Assembly: GCA_029891385.1 (NCBI GenBank)
Contig: CM057228.1
Coordinates: 23,370,809-23,434,808, forward strand
DNA: 64,000 bases
Direction: 5' to 3'
DNA from: Erythroxylum novogranatense
Lineage: Eukaryota > Streptophyta > Magnoliopsida > Malpighiales > Erythroxylaceae
The position numbers and the translations under genes are program-made. The notes beneath the pieces were generated by a model. That model ran no database searches. It saw nothing but the letters and a program-made list of their open reading frames with translations, and was not told the origin of the DNA. This document shows positions 55,770 to 64,000 of the stretch, in pieces. Position 1 is the first letter of the stretch, and the number at the start of each line of letters is the position of its first letter.

Positions 55770-56040
55770 CTATTTAATGAAAGCATAAAGAGACCACTTT
55801 TCTCCCGTAGCCATCAACCCTATCAGCTTGTTGATGGTAAATGCTAACAAAAGGATGATTGCTCCTGCGGACAAATAAGAAAGAATTGTCAACAGAGGTC
55901 TGCTGAAGTTATAAGTTTAATTCATTCAGCAGAATCAGTACCTAGAATGAACGGAATCATACTGTAGACAGGGGACGAGACTGCTAACATCAAAGTTTTG
56001 AGTAAAGATATGACATCTAATTCCTTGTCACTAGTAGATG
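55770..56040 (-). pseudogene. Possible C-terminal exon pair of an unidentified membrane protein
   Basis: The minus strand 55942-56040 reads STSDKELDVISLLKTLMLAV and on to SPVYSMIPFILG. A GT donor at 55941-55940 and AG acceptor at 55866-55865 (ccgcag) join it in phase to AIILLLAFTINKLIGLMATG, continuing EKWSLYAFIK and a TAG at 55770-55772. The joined peptide has a strong hydrophobic segment. Upstream sequence is open only with shifts, so no full gene was found. I do not recognise the family. It could be a relic, a short membrane peptide gene starting at the internal Met, or part of the BBX gene's 3' UTR by chance. Confidence 0.35.
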
Positions 56041-56887
56041 CTTATTTCTGCTAATTGCCAAATGGTAGAACTGAACTACCATGTCGAGAACTTTAATCAT
56101 CTGAACTTCTGTGACTATTTCTTTTGCTGGTTTGTAATTGACAACGATCTCCTAGTTGCAACTTCGTGATGTACAAAGGGAGAGGCCTCCACTAAATCAG
56201 GTAATTTAGATCCTAGAAAAACATGTGCTTTTTGTTGAAAAGATCAATTGATGCTGTTTGATGCATCCTACATTCTATCTCGTCACTTGTACATGTCGCG
56301 GAAATAAAAGTAAATGCATATCATTTCTCGTACTTGGTATGTGAAAACTGAGATTTCTCGTAAAATCTCATAAAACTTTCTTTCCAAAATGATCTTATCG
56401 TTCTAGTCAATCATATATCATCCATGGGTATTCTTAATGTCTAAGTCTCACTCCCCACATAAGTAATGTTGATTCCAGTAAACACAAGAAATGTCATTCT
56501 AGTTTTATAGATTATCTACATCAGTAGCTGTAGTTAAAATGTTCTACTGAATTAAATTCCCACAGGACCGACTGTCACTTCAAATTTCATAGATTATTTA
56601 AGAAAATCTCTGAAATTCATAGATCATTGATGCATTCTTACAGCTACACAAAGTAATGCAAAAGTTATTTCACCATCAAATGTTAGTATTATTTTGAAAA
56701 TTGAATCAAATCAAACTTAGGTAGACAATAGTTCTTTCAGTCTTTCACCAACATATCGTTTTTATCTAATACCTCTGACTTCCGAAGGCTGAAGAGTCTT
56801 ATTAGCTCCTAGTAGTCTACAAAGTAGTTAATAAATAAAAATTCAAGATCCACTTGGATGGAGACTCCATCGACTAACCTGATCGTT
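56041..56887. other. Region between the BBX stop and the membrane-peptide exons
   Basis: No confident coding sequence. It may contain the BBX 3' UTR, with an intron opening at the GTTAGT that follows the last BBX coding exon. Confidence 0.4.
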
Positions 56888-57938
56888 TTAAGCTTGCTCA
56901 TGTACCCGATGAGGCTTCATATTCAAATCAATCATTTTATTATCCATCTTGGCAACCCCATCAGAATTTCCATCAGACATTGGAATAGGAGAGGCCCGAT
57001 GATTTTTCCGATTTTCTCCTATTGTCAGCTTAGATGAGTCATTTTGTCCTTTCATCGGTTCACCCCGGTCCATAGGCTGTAAACCTGAGTCTTCGAGTTT
57101 ATCCCCTGGAAACTACCGAATATATAGAAGGGGAAGTAAGCATGTTTCTGCATAAATGAAGGAAATGTAAGAGACAATTGTTTCAAGGTCACAATTAGAT
57201 ACCTCAACTCTCTGCCTCAGTAGCAGATATCTTCCATGCGTTCTTTTACCACCAACATGAACAACCATATCACATTGCAAACAAAGAGATGTTCCATCTA
57301 TCTCGCAGTAAAAGAAAGCTGCAACATTTTTCCAGGCAGAGAGCATAAGTTTGTGACAATCTTGCAAGAACACCAAATGATGGATCAGCTCAAAAAGAGA
57401 GTATTTATATATATGGCAATAAGGACTCATATACCAGGTGCATTTTCACATATGTCACAGCGAGGAACATCACTTGGAGTTGCCAAACCGACTCGTACAT
57501 GCCGGCTAGCAAGTTTATTACACATGTGGACCTGCCAACCCCATTTGTGATCGTAATTCAAAGCCAAGAGAAACGATGGTGACCAAGGTAATCTAGACCA
57601 ACATCGGGATTTCAAAAGACTCATCTTTTAACTTGCTAGGTATCAAAAAATTTCAATCTTGAAATAACAAATCACTCTTATTCTTCAAAATAGAGCAATA
57701 AACTTGATTAATAAGTGGAAGTCTTCTATTTAAAAGTGACAGTCCATTAACGCAAACCTTTCAAGTTCAATCCTTTTCGATGATTAAAAAAATGTGAAGA
57801 CTGAAGTAATCAACTGTATAGTATCCAAAATAGAAGGAAGCAAACCTTCTCGTCACAGGTATGGCAAAGGGCAGCTTCATCGGCGGCGCAGAAGACAACG
57901 GCGGCAGCACTCTCACAAGCATCACAAAGGGTACGCAT
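56888..57938 (-). CDS. Double B-box zinc-finger protein (BBX18/19-like)
   Basis: Four exons on the minus strand (57846-57938, 57435-57531, 57203-57318, 56888-57112) join in phase to 176 residues. B-box 1 starts [20 protein letters not shown] (Cys5, Cys8). B-box 2 starts CDICENAP at residue 56 and continues [16 protein letters not shown]. All zinc ligands look present and there is no CCT domain. The tail has the MIDLN motif and RVHEQ, as in Arabidopsis BBX18 and BBX19, nuclear cofactors in light, flowering and thermomorphogenesis signalling. The stop (TAA) lies where family members have a Ser codon. Three codons later there is a GT donor, so a longer C-terminus may have been lost. Length is still close to BBX18. 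Confidence 0.9.
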
Positions 57939-59560
57939 AGTTCACTCCCAGTCTCATTTCTTCAATCACCATACAAGAAGATTCATTCCCAGTTTCACGA
58001 AAAAAAGCAGACAGAAGCCTAATTAAATTAAGAGATGTAACAAACACCAACGCTACCTACAAGAAATAATTCTAACGTGTCAATGATTGGACAGGTGATA
58101 GTTACGTTCTCTCTCGCTTAAGGTTGTTTCTTCGATTGTTTCTTGTTGGTATTGTCTGATGAGGTCCTGGACCTTCTGGTGTTGTTTGATTATGACGACA
58201 GTTAAAGAGAGACTAAGATTGGCGAATGAAGATAAAATGGGGGTCCTTACAAGTAGATTCCAGAAGGGATAAGACACGACTTGTGGATTTAAGAAGCTCT
58301 CACAGTCCCAGGACATTACAGTTGATGAAAGAGGGCGTTTTGATTTCTGGGTCTGACTCCACATTTCTTCACCTATGGCCACAGGTTTCAAAAGCCAATG
58401 GTGAGGCGTGTTTGACAGTGGCCCTTGCTTTCTTCTTGGCCACCAGTTTGATATCTGACATGGGGTCCATCTCATTTACGGTCTTTAATCTTCATTGTTG
58501 CCTTTGCGTCAATCCCAGCCGTCCACAAAGTCTGTCGAAGGTAAATCTCCTGAAAAACATCCGTTCGTTTAAAACTTTGTTTAGGTTTATGGTCTGGCTG
58601 TTCCTTCGCTGGCTTCAACACTCCTTTAGCATGTAAGGTCAGGAGTCCAGATATGGGCTCGAAGCCGACATCAGAACCACCATTTTCGTGGGTTGGTGAA
58701 ACTGCGCTCTGATCCCGTAAAGCCTCGTGTAGGATCTAAATTTTTACAATAACAAGTCTCCATCCAATATATCGATAATAATAATAATAATAATTAAATA
58801 TTAAAAATTTCAACTTGTTAAAATATAATCTATTAGTAATTTTATTATTAACATTATTGAGGTAAATTATCGTATAAAATAGTCTTTTACATGTCAACAT
58901 ATATACATATTATATTAAAATTTTGATTTGATTTAAAACAAAAGCCAAACAGGAGTTGCATTAATTGCCATTGTGTTGTCACTTTTGAAAATAAACTTCA
59001 TCCTTTTCTATTATTAATATTTTATTAAATCATTTATGTTTCCTTCACCACCGATTCCTTCATTTATTTCAAAGCCAACACTTTTTTTTGTTTTGTATTA
59101 TCTCAAATTTTCTAAAAATTTTAGTTTAAATCTTCCTTTTTAGGAAAATATTTTAATTTCAATCGACACTCTTATATTTTTATGCTTAAAATTTTTATTC
59201 ATAAAATATTTTGAATACAAAATTTTAAACTCAAATTCTTCAAAATTTTAATTGTAACATTTTGTTATCTTATTGTAACAATCATTAGACTCTAGGCATG
59301 TTGATAATATGTACACTCAATTATTATTTTTGTTTGTGTTTGTACGTTGATCTATCCATCATGTATAATTTTTGTCTCCATTTGTAGTTGTGTGTTCCCT
59401 AAAACAAAGAGGAGACGAGTAGTGGAGATTAAGGAGTTGTGGCAGAAATAATAGAGGCTCCAGCGGAGAACATAACACTATAATTGGGGTATTTCGCCTT
59501 ATCCAAAACTTGCATGACTATGGCATTGGCAGTTCATGACTTACTTTTGAGGAAGGTCAC
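57939..59560. other. BBX 5' region and intergenic DNA
   Basis: 57939-58200 is the probable 5' UTR/promoter of the minus-strand BBX gene. The frames around 58080-58640 on both strands overlap one another and match nothing I recognise. The rest is AT-rich. Confidence 0.4.
58770..58796. repeat. (AAT)n microsatellite
   Basis: CGATAATAATAATAATAATAATT: about seven AAT units. Confidence 0.85.
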
Positions 59561-60239
59561 ATCATGCACATATATTTCCTTGTTCGTGCGATGTCTAACT
59601 TGAACAGTAGTTCCACCATTTTAATGATAAAACTTTCAGATGCCTATTCATTAATTTCTCTTCACAAAGAATTGTCAATTGTGTTGATGTTGCGATCTCA
59701 GCTCATGTTATATAAGCATATATTATATGAATTACTATCAGTATTTCAATATAACAATAGCCTAATCTCGCTAAGAAGGCATGACTCAGCCTAAATTTTT
59801 AAGGCTTAAGTGCTTGAACAATGTTATGCTCATCTACACACCTAAATTTCACATATATAATCTTTTTTTCCAGAGACAAGACTTCAAATTGACATATATC
59901 TTGTTACTTATGCAGGCAGCTAATGTTGAGACTAAAACCTCTGTAATCCTGGAGAGTGGACATCCATTGAATTTTCAAGTTTCGGGCGTGCGAAATATAG
60001 TGGTAAGGCCATTAATTACTCAGGTTTCTTTCTTTTTACACAATTTTTTTTATGACAAATACTTTGTAAAAATATATAACCCAATTTATCAATAATTTGA
60101 ATCTTTAGTTCACTAATTCTTCACTGTCAATTAATGTTTTCTTATATTATGTATTATATTAACCATTGGTTGTTTATCGACAATTAAGCTTGTACGTACA
60201 CAGTTATTTTAATTTATGAATTAAAGACATGGATTATGT
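59561..60239. other. Intergenic or decayed element DNA
   Basis: A stretch at 59917-60003 looks exon-like: an AG, then GCAGCTAATGTTGAGACTAA with an open frame AANVETKTSVILESGHPLNF, then GTAAGG. I cannot assign it to a family. Otherwise no feature seen. Confidence 0.3.
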
Positions 60240-60300
60240 TTGATGTTTTTGTTATTGGATAAATATTCAATTGATTAATAGGTTGTCAAGAAGAAGAGCT

Positions 60301-60600
60301 GTGACAAGGGCACATGTTTTTATTGTGGAGTCAACGAATATTGAAAGAGGAACTGCCCATCTTATCTTGCTAGCCTCAAAGATAAAAAGCTTAAAGAAGC
60401 TGTCTCTTCAAGTATGTTTAGGATTGAGATCAATCTCGATACTTATGCTCCACATTCTTGGGTATTAGATACTGATTATAGTTCTCACATATGTAATAAC
60501 ATGCAGATGTTAACAAAGAATTGATCATTGAATAAAGGCGAAGTGGATCTGTAAGTTAGCAATGAAGCTAAAGTTGTTGCATTTGTTGTATTAGTTGTAG
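60301..60600 (+). pseudogene. Copia remnant: gag knuckle and protease active site
   Basis: The knuckle reads CFYCGVNEY, then a stop, then KRNC. The essential His is now Tyr and the following Trp codon is a stop. The protease block reads SWVLDTDYSSHICNNMQML, where the family has DTGCSSHIC; Gly-Cys became Asp-Tyr next to the catalytic Asp. Both proteins would be inactive. Confidence 0.85.
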
Positions 60601-60894
60601 AACCTTGTATTTTAACTTTTCCTTCTGGCCTTATATTAGAATTTGATGATTGTTATTATGTTCCTGTTATTACAAGAAACATCATTTATATTTCTTATTT
60701 GGATTCAAATGGATTTGTCTTTATAATTAAGGATAACAGTTGTTCTTTTATAAAGATGATGTTTATTATGAATCTGGATTGCATACAAATGATTTGTATG
60801 AGTTAGATCTTGAAAGATCAATTCTTAACATAAATAGTAAGAATAGTAAGAAAAGAAAATTAAGTAACCAATCTCCATTTTATTTATAAAATTG

Positions 60895-61565
60895 TAGGTT
60901 AGGTCATATCAATGAAACTAGAATAAAAAAATTACATAAAGAAGGATATTTGAATCCTTTTGACTATAAATTATATGAAATTTGTGAATCTTGTTTATTG
61001 AGAAAGATAACCAAACTACCCTTTAAGGGAAAGCGACAACGTGCTAGTGAGTTACTAGAATTAATACATTCAGTTATATGTGGGCCTATGTTCATAAATG
61101 TTAGAGGTGGATACTCATATTTCATTACGTCCACAGATGACTATTCTAGATATGGTTATGTGTACGTGAAGAAATAAAAGTTTGAATCATTTGAAAAGTT
61201 CAAAGAATTTAGACTAAAGGTAGAGAAACAAACTGGAAAAAGTATTAAGACACTTAGATCAAATCGATTTGGTGAATACTTAGACCATGAGTTTCTTAGT
61301 TACTTAAAAGAGAAGGAGATTTTCTCACAATGGTCTCCTCATGCAACCCCACAACATAATGGAGTTTCTGAGAGGAGAAATCATACACTATTAGATATGG
61401 TACGTTCCATGATAAGTCATGCAGTCATTCCTATATCATTTTGGGAATACACAATTGAAACCGAAATATATCTTCTAAATAGAATTCCATCTAAATCGGT
61501 TGATAAGACACCATATGAGATATGGACTAGTAGAAAACCTGGATTATCACAGTTAAAGATTTAGG
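60895..61565 (+). pseudogene. Copia remnant: integrase
   Basis: HHCC part: LGHINETRIKKLHKEGYL, then EICESCLLRKITKLPFKGK. Core: HSVICGPMFINVRGGYSYFI, TDDYSRYGYVYVKK, then a stop at 61177. After a small gap come TLRSNRFGEYLDHEFLSYL and HNGVSERRNHTLLDMVRSMI. In RSDRGGE the catalytic Asp is now Asn. Then an in-frame stop precedes GCEAC at about 61562. Confidence 0.88.
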
Positions 61566-61959
61566 GATGTGAAGCGTGCTATATTTGATAAGTTTTAAGT
61601 TAAATCAGATAAATGCAAATTTGTGGGATATCCAAAAGAAAGTTTCAATTATCAATTCTATCATCCTATTGAGCAAAAGGTGTTTGTCTTAAGACATGCA
61701 AGTTATATTCTTAGAAAGAGAATTTATTATCAATGAAAGTAGTGGAAGTGAGGTTGAACTTAAAGAAGTTTAAGAGCCACAAATTCATATCAAAATGGAA
61801 CAAGAACCTCAAGTTGATACATATGATGTATAGCCGACAGTTCAAGAGACACATAGTCCACGTCGAACTAGTAGGATACATTGTCTTCCCACTAGATTAG
61901 ATCTACATATTGAGCATGGAAAGGATAACGTATCACTCATACATGATGAGCCTACTACT

Positions 61960-62275
61960 TTTAAAGAAGCAATGTTAGACATCGATTCTTTAAAATGGCA
62001 AGCAGTCATGAAATCTGAAATAGAATCCATACACACTAACCAAGTATGGACTTCGATGAATGCAACTAAAGGTATAGTACCTATTGGGTACAAATGGATT
62101 TTTAAGAGAAAAACTAACATGGATGAAATGTATATACATACAAAGCAAGCTTAGTGGCGAAAGGTTACAGACAAAAATAAGGAGTTGATTTTGATGAAAC
62201 TTTTTCGCCAGTAGCAATGTTTAAATCCATAAGGATTTTATTGGATATAGCAGCATACCATGTAGCACCTTGCCC
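61960..62275 (+). pseudogene. Copia remnant: start of reverse transcriptase
   Basis: DSLKWQAVMKSEIESIHTNQ and GYKWIFKRKTNMDE are the Copia RT entry. The frame then shifts, KARLVAKGYR is scattered over two frames, and LFKSIRILLDIAAYH (about 62219-62262) is the last recognisable segment before the LTR junction. Confidence 0.85.
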
Positions 62276-62283
62276 GACATCTT

Positions 62284-64000
62284 ATGTAACATCCCGTTAC
62301 TGTTAGCAAGGGTATGTTGGTAATTGGGACAGAATGATAGGATTTCACTGCATTCATTGACTGAACTTGTTACTGGCCTCTAATTATAGAGGAACATGTT
62401 TATTGCATATGCATTTATCTATAAGTACATGCATTCATGATTTTCCGGTATTTAACTGTAGACTGAACTGACTGAACTGACTGGATTGTAATTGATTGAG
62501 AAATTAGGAGTAAATGGAACCGAATGACTGATTTAGAATAGTCTAAGAGTGATTGACAACTGATAGTGGTCTATGAGAAATTTTTTGGAAATTCGGGAGA
62601 AAATGCCCGGACCGAAAATTTTGGAGTGACAGGTTGATTGATTGTATAGTACTGAAAGAATGGTCCAATGGCAAGGGAAATATTAGAGTTATACTGTTAG
62701 GGAATTAAAATATGAGCCATTGAAATTTAGAGACTGAAATTTGAACTGATCTGGAGACTTAGGTCTATAAATACTAGGTTTGGGAAAATTTGGGGATTTT
62801 TCACCCTAAATCGTTTTCCCTCTCTTCTCCTTCGATGGTGGCTTGCGATTCCTCCATCGGTGAGGATTCCTTGGTTTTTCCTTATGGTTTTTGTTGGACC
62901 CCGAACCTTGAGTGACAATTTGACTATGATCAAGTGGATGAGTTGATTGAAATGAAGCTAAATAGCAAGAATGAGAAAGAAAAAGTGTGAAAATTTGAAG
63001 GATTTAGAAAGTTTGACTTTTTGGAGAGAGAATATTTGACTTTGAGAGTTGACTTATGATTTAGGCAAAATTTGATAAAATGATCTACATGAAACTTGTA
63101 GATTATGTTGAGAGATTTTTGTGGACATAAAGTTTGTAATTTTTCGATATCGGGAGTGAAAGTTATGATCAGTCAAAGTTTATGTTTGATCGGGTTTGAC
63201 TTTTATTATGGTTGAAACTTTGACTGAGAAATTAACCTAGTTAGAGGTTAATTGAGCTTTGATGTTCTTCATGAAAATTGAAGGATTTGTTTTGATCTTT
63301 ATTTCGATATAAAGTATGCAATTTTTCGATCTCGGAAAATTAAGTTATGATTTTTACAAGTTTGTATAGAGGATAGTATCTTTGACCGGAAAATGGACTC
63401 CCGTAGGAGTTGAATTGAGTTTTATGTTTTCTTGGAAGATTTAGAGCTTCTCTCAAGCTTTCTATAGAGACTAAGTTTGTCAAAATCGGAGTTCGGGATT
63501 AAAAGTTATGAATTTTGGAAGTTTAGAGGAAAAAAAAAAAAAGAAAGAAAGTTTTAGCGCCCTCGCTAGGCGACGGCTCGCCCTAGCGAGCGCGCGCCAT
63601 ATGCGCCTCGCTAGGGCGCCTCGCCTAGCGAGGCGAGGCTGTCTTCGCCTCGCGAGGGCAAGGCTCGCCCTCGTGTGCGCCTCGCTGAGGCGACGCCTCG
63701 CCCTAGCGAGGCAGGCGCGCTTCGCCCTCGCCAGGCGACGCCTCGCCCTCATGAGGCGCCTCGCCCTCATGTTGGGCGTCTCACGCCTGCTTTGCTTCTT
63801 AAATTTTGATTTCTTTGTTTTAATCCGACCTTTGCTCACTATTTTGCCTATATCTTTTCCGTCCGACATCCGATTGAGTTGATTCTTTTTGCGTTGGATT
63901 CCTAAGACATTGAATTTCATTTTATAAGAAATTTGTGAACTTTGAGGTTAAATTAATGGTGATTAATTTAATCAAAGTGAGTCGGGAAATTTTCGAGCAT
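62284..64000 (+). mobile_element. Tekay-like LTR, 5' part only (continues beyond the window)
   Basis: Begins TGTAACATCCCGTTACTG and aligns loosely with the solo LTR at 51105. Shared blocks include the GGACCG..AAAATTT region, GGTCCAATGGCA, AGCCATTGAAATT, a TATA box (TATAAATA, 62766-62773) and TTTGAGGTTAAA near the end. It may be a full element or another solo LTR; the right end lies outside. Confidence 0.8.
63556..63786. repeat. GC-rich palindromic array (CTCGCCTAGCGAGG type) in the second Tekay-like LTR
   Basis: About ten imperfect units of GCCTCGCC(C)TAGCGAGGC, many self-complementary, in an otherwise AT-rich LTR. It lies about 1.27-1.5 kb from the LTR start, the same region as the CGTCGCGACG array of the solo LTR. 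Arg/Ala-rich open frames on both strands are by-products. Confidence 0.92.

Larger units (their letters stand above)
60240..62283 (+). mobile_element. Copia internal-region remnant, interrupted by an LTR at 62284
   Basis: Plus-strand decayed Ty1/copia pol. The gag zinc knuckle is at about 60315, the protease at about 60455, integrase 60895-61560 and the RT start at 61965-62260. No LTRs of its own were found. RT breaks off just after FKSIRILLDIAAYH at about 62260, and an unrelated Tekay-like LTR begins at 62284. The segment is not the same subfamily as the 5.5-24.8-kb pair but shares the motif order. Confidence 0.85.

Noticed and set aside
58080..58636. Overlapping 131- and 136-codon frames on opposite strands
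   Set aside because: No motif, mutual shadows, and upstream of the BBX gene; I could support neither.
63480..63920. Arg/Ala-rich open frames on both strands
   Set aside because: By-product of the GC-rich palindromic array; both strands are open because the repeat lacks stop triplets.

Overview
This is nuclear DNA from a flowering plant, almost certainly a eudicot. It has spliced plant genes, a plant nuclear tRNA-Glu, a TIR-NBS-LRR fragment (a class missing from grasses), and a dense load of Copia, Gypsy/Tekay-like, Helitron, LINE and hAT-type elements. I cannot name the species. About four fifths of the window is transposable-element DNA, mostly decayed.

Layout, left to right. 1-3727: a decayed, truncated Helitron (minus strand). 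4.5-5.5 kb and 24.8-25.2 kb: a tandem duplication of about 744 bp, split by a ~9.6-kb Copia element (minus, 5486-24797, TSD GTTAG). That Copia is itself split inside its gag by a second copy of the same family (plus, 10844-20570, TSD GCATA). 25.2-28.3 kb: a mosaic of short fragments, namely a Copia RNase H tail, a two-exon TNL resistance-gene piece, minisatellites, and a three-copy 210-bp repeat containing Helitron coding sequence. 28.8-29.3 kb: a MITE-like inverted repeat. 30031-30103: tRNA-Glu(CTC).

30.24-37.48 kb: an intact five-exon gene (plus) for a chloroplast CPP1-like (DUF3353) J-like membrane protein. Its 5'-UTR intron holds a 4.7-kb Copia (minus, TSD AAGAT) with unusual TA..TA LTR ends. 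38.2-39.2 kb: a LINE ORF1 fragment. 39178-45414: a Copia (plus) with 294-bp LTRs. 46063-50057: an intact 12-exon gene (minus) for an S28-family Pro-X carboxypeptidase-like protease (485 aa, EDA2-like), with two apparent GC-AG introns. 50973-53755: a ~190-bp hAT-type MITE (8-bp TSD) that received a 2.6-kb Tekay-like LTR, now a solo LTR (TSD CTCAG). 55.8-57.9 kb: a possible membrane-protein tail and a BBX18/19-like double B-box gene (minus). 60.2-62.3 kb: a Copia remnant interrupted at 62284 by a second Tekay-like LTR that runs off the window.

The host genes (CPP1-like, S28 protease, BBX, tRNA-Glu) show no shared pathway; they are islands between transposons. The most unusual pattern is that unrelated LTR retrotransposons here carry arrays of short CpG-centred palindromes. 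The Copia pair has AAGTCGACTT in its LTRs and leader. The two Tekay-like LTRs carry different palindromes (CGTCGCGACG; CTCGCCTAGCGAG) at the same relative position within otherwise homologous LTRs.
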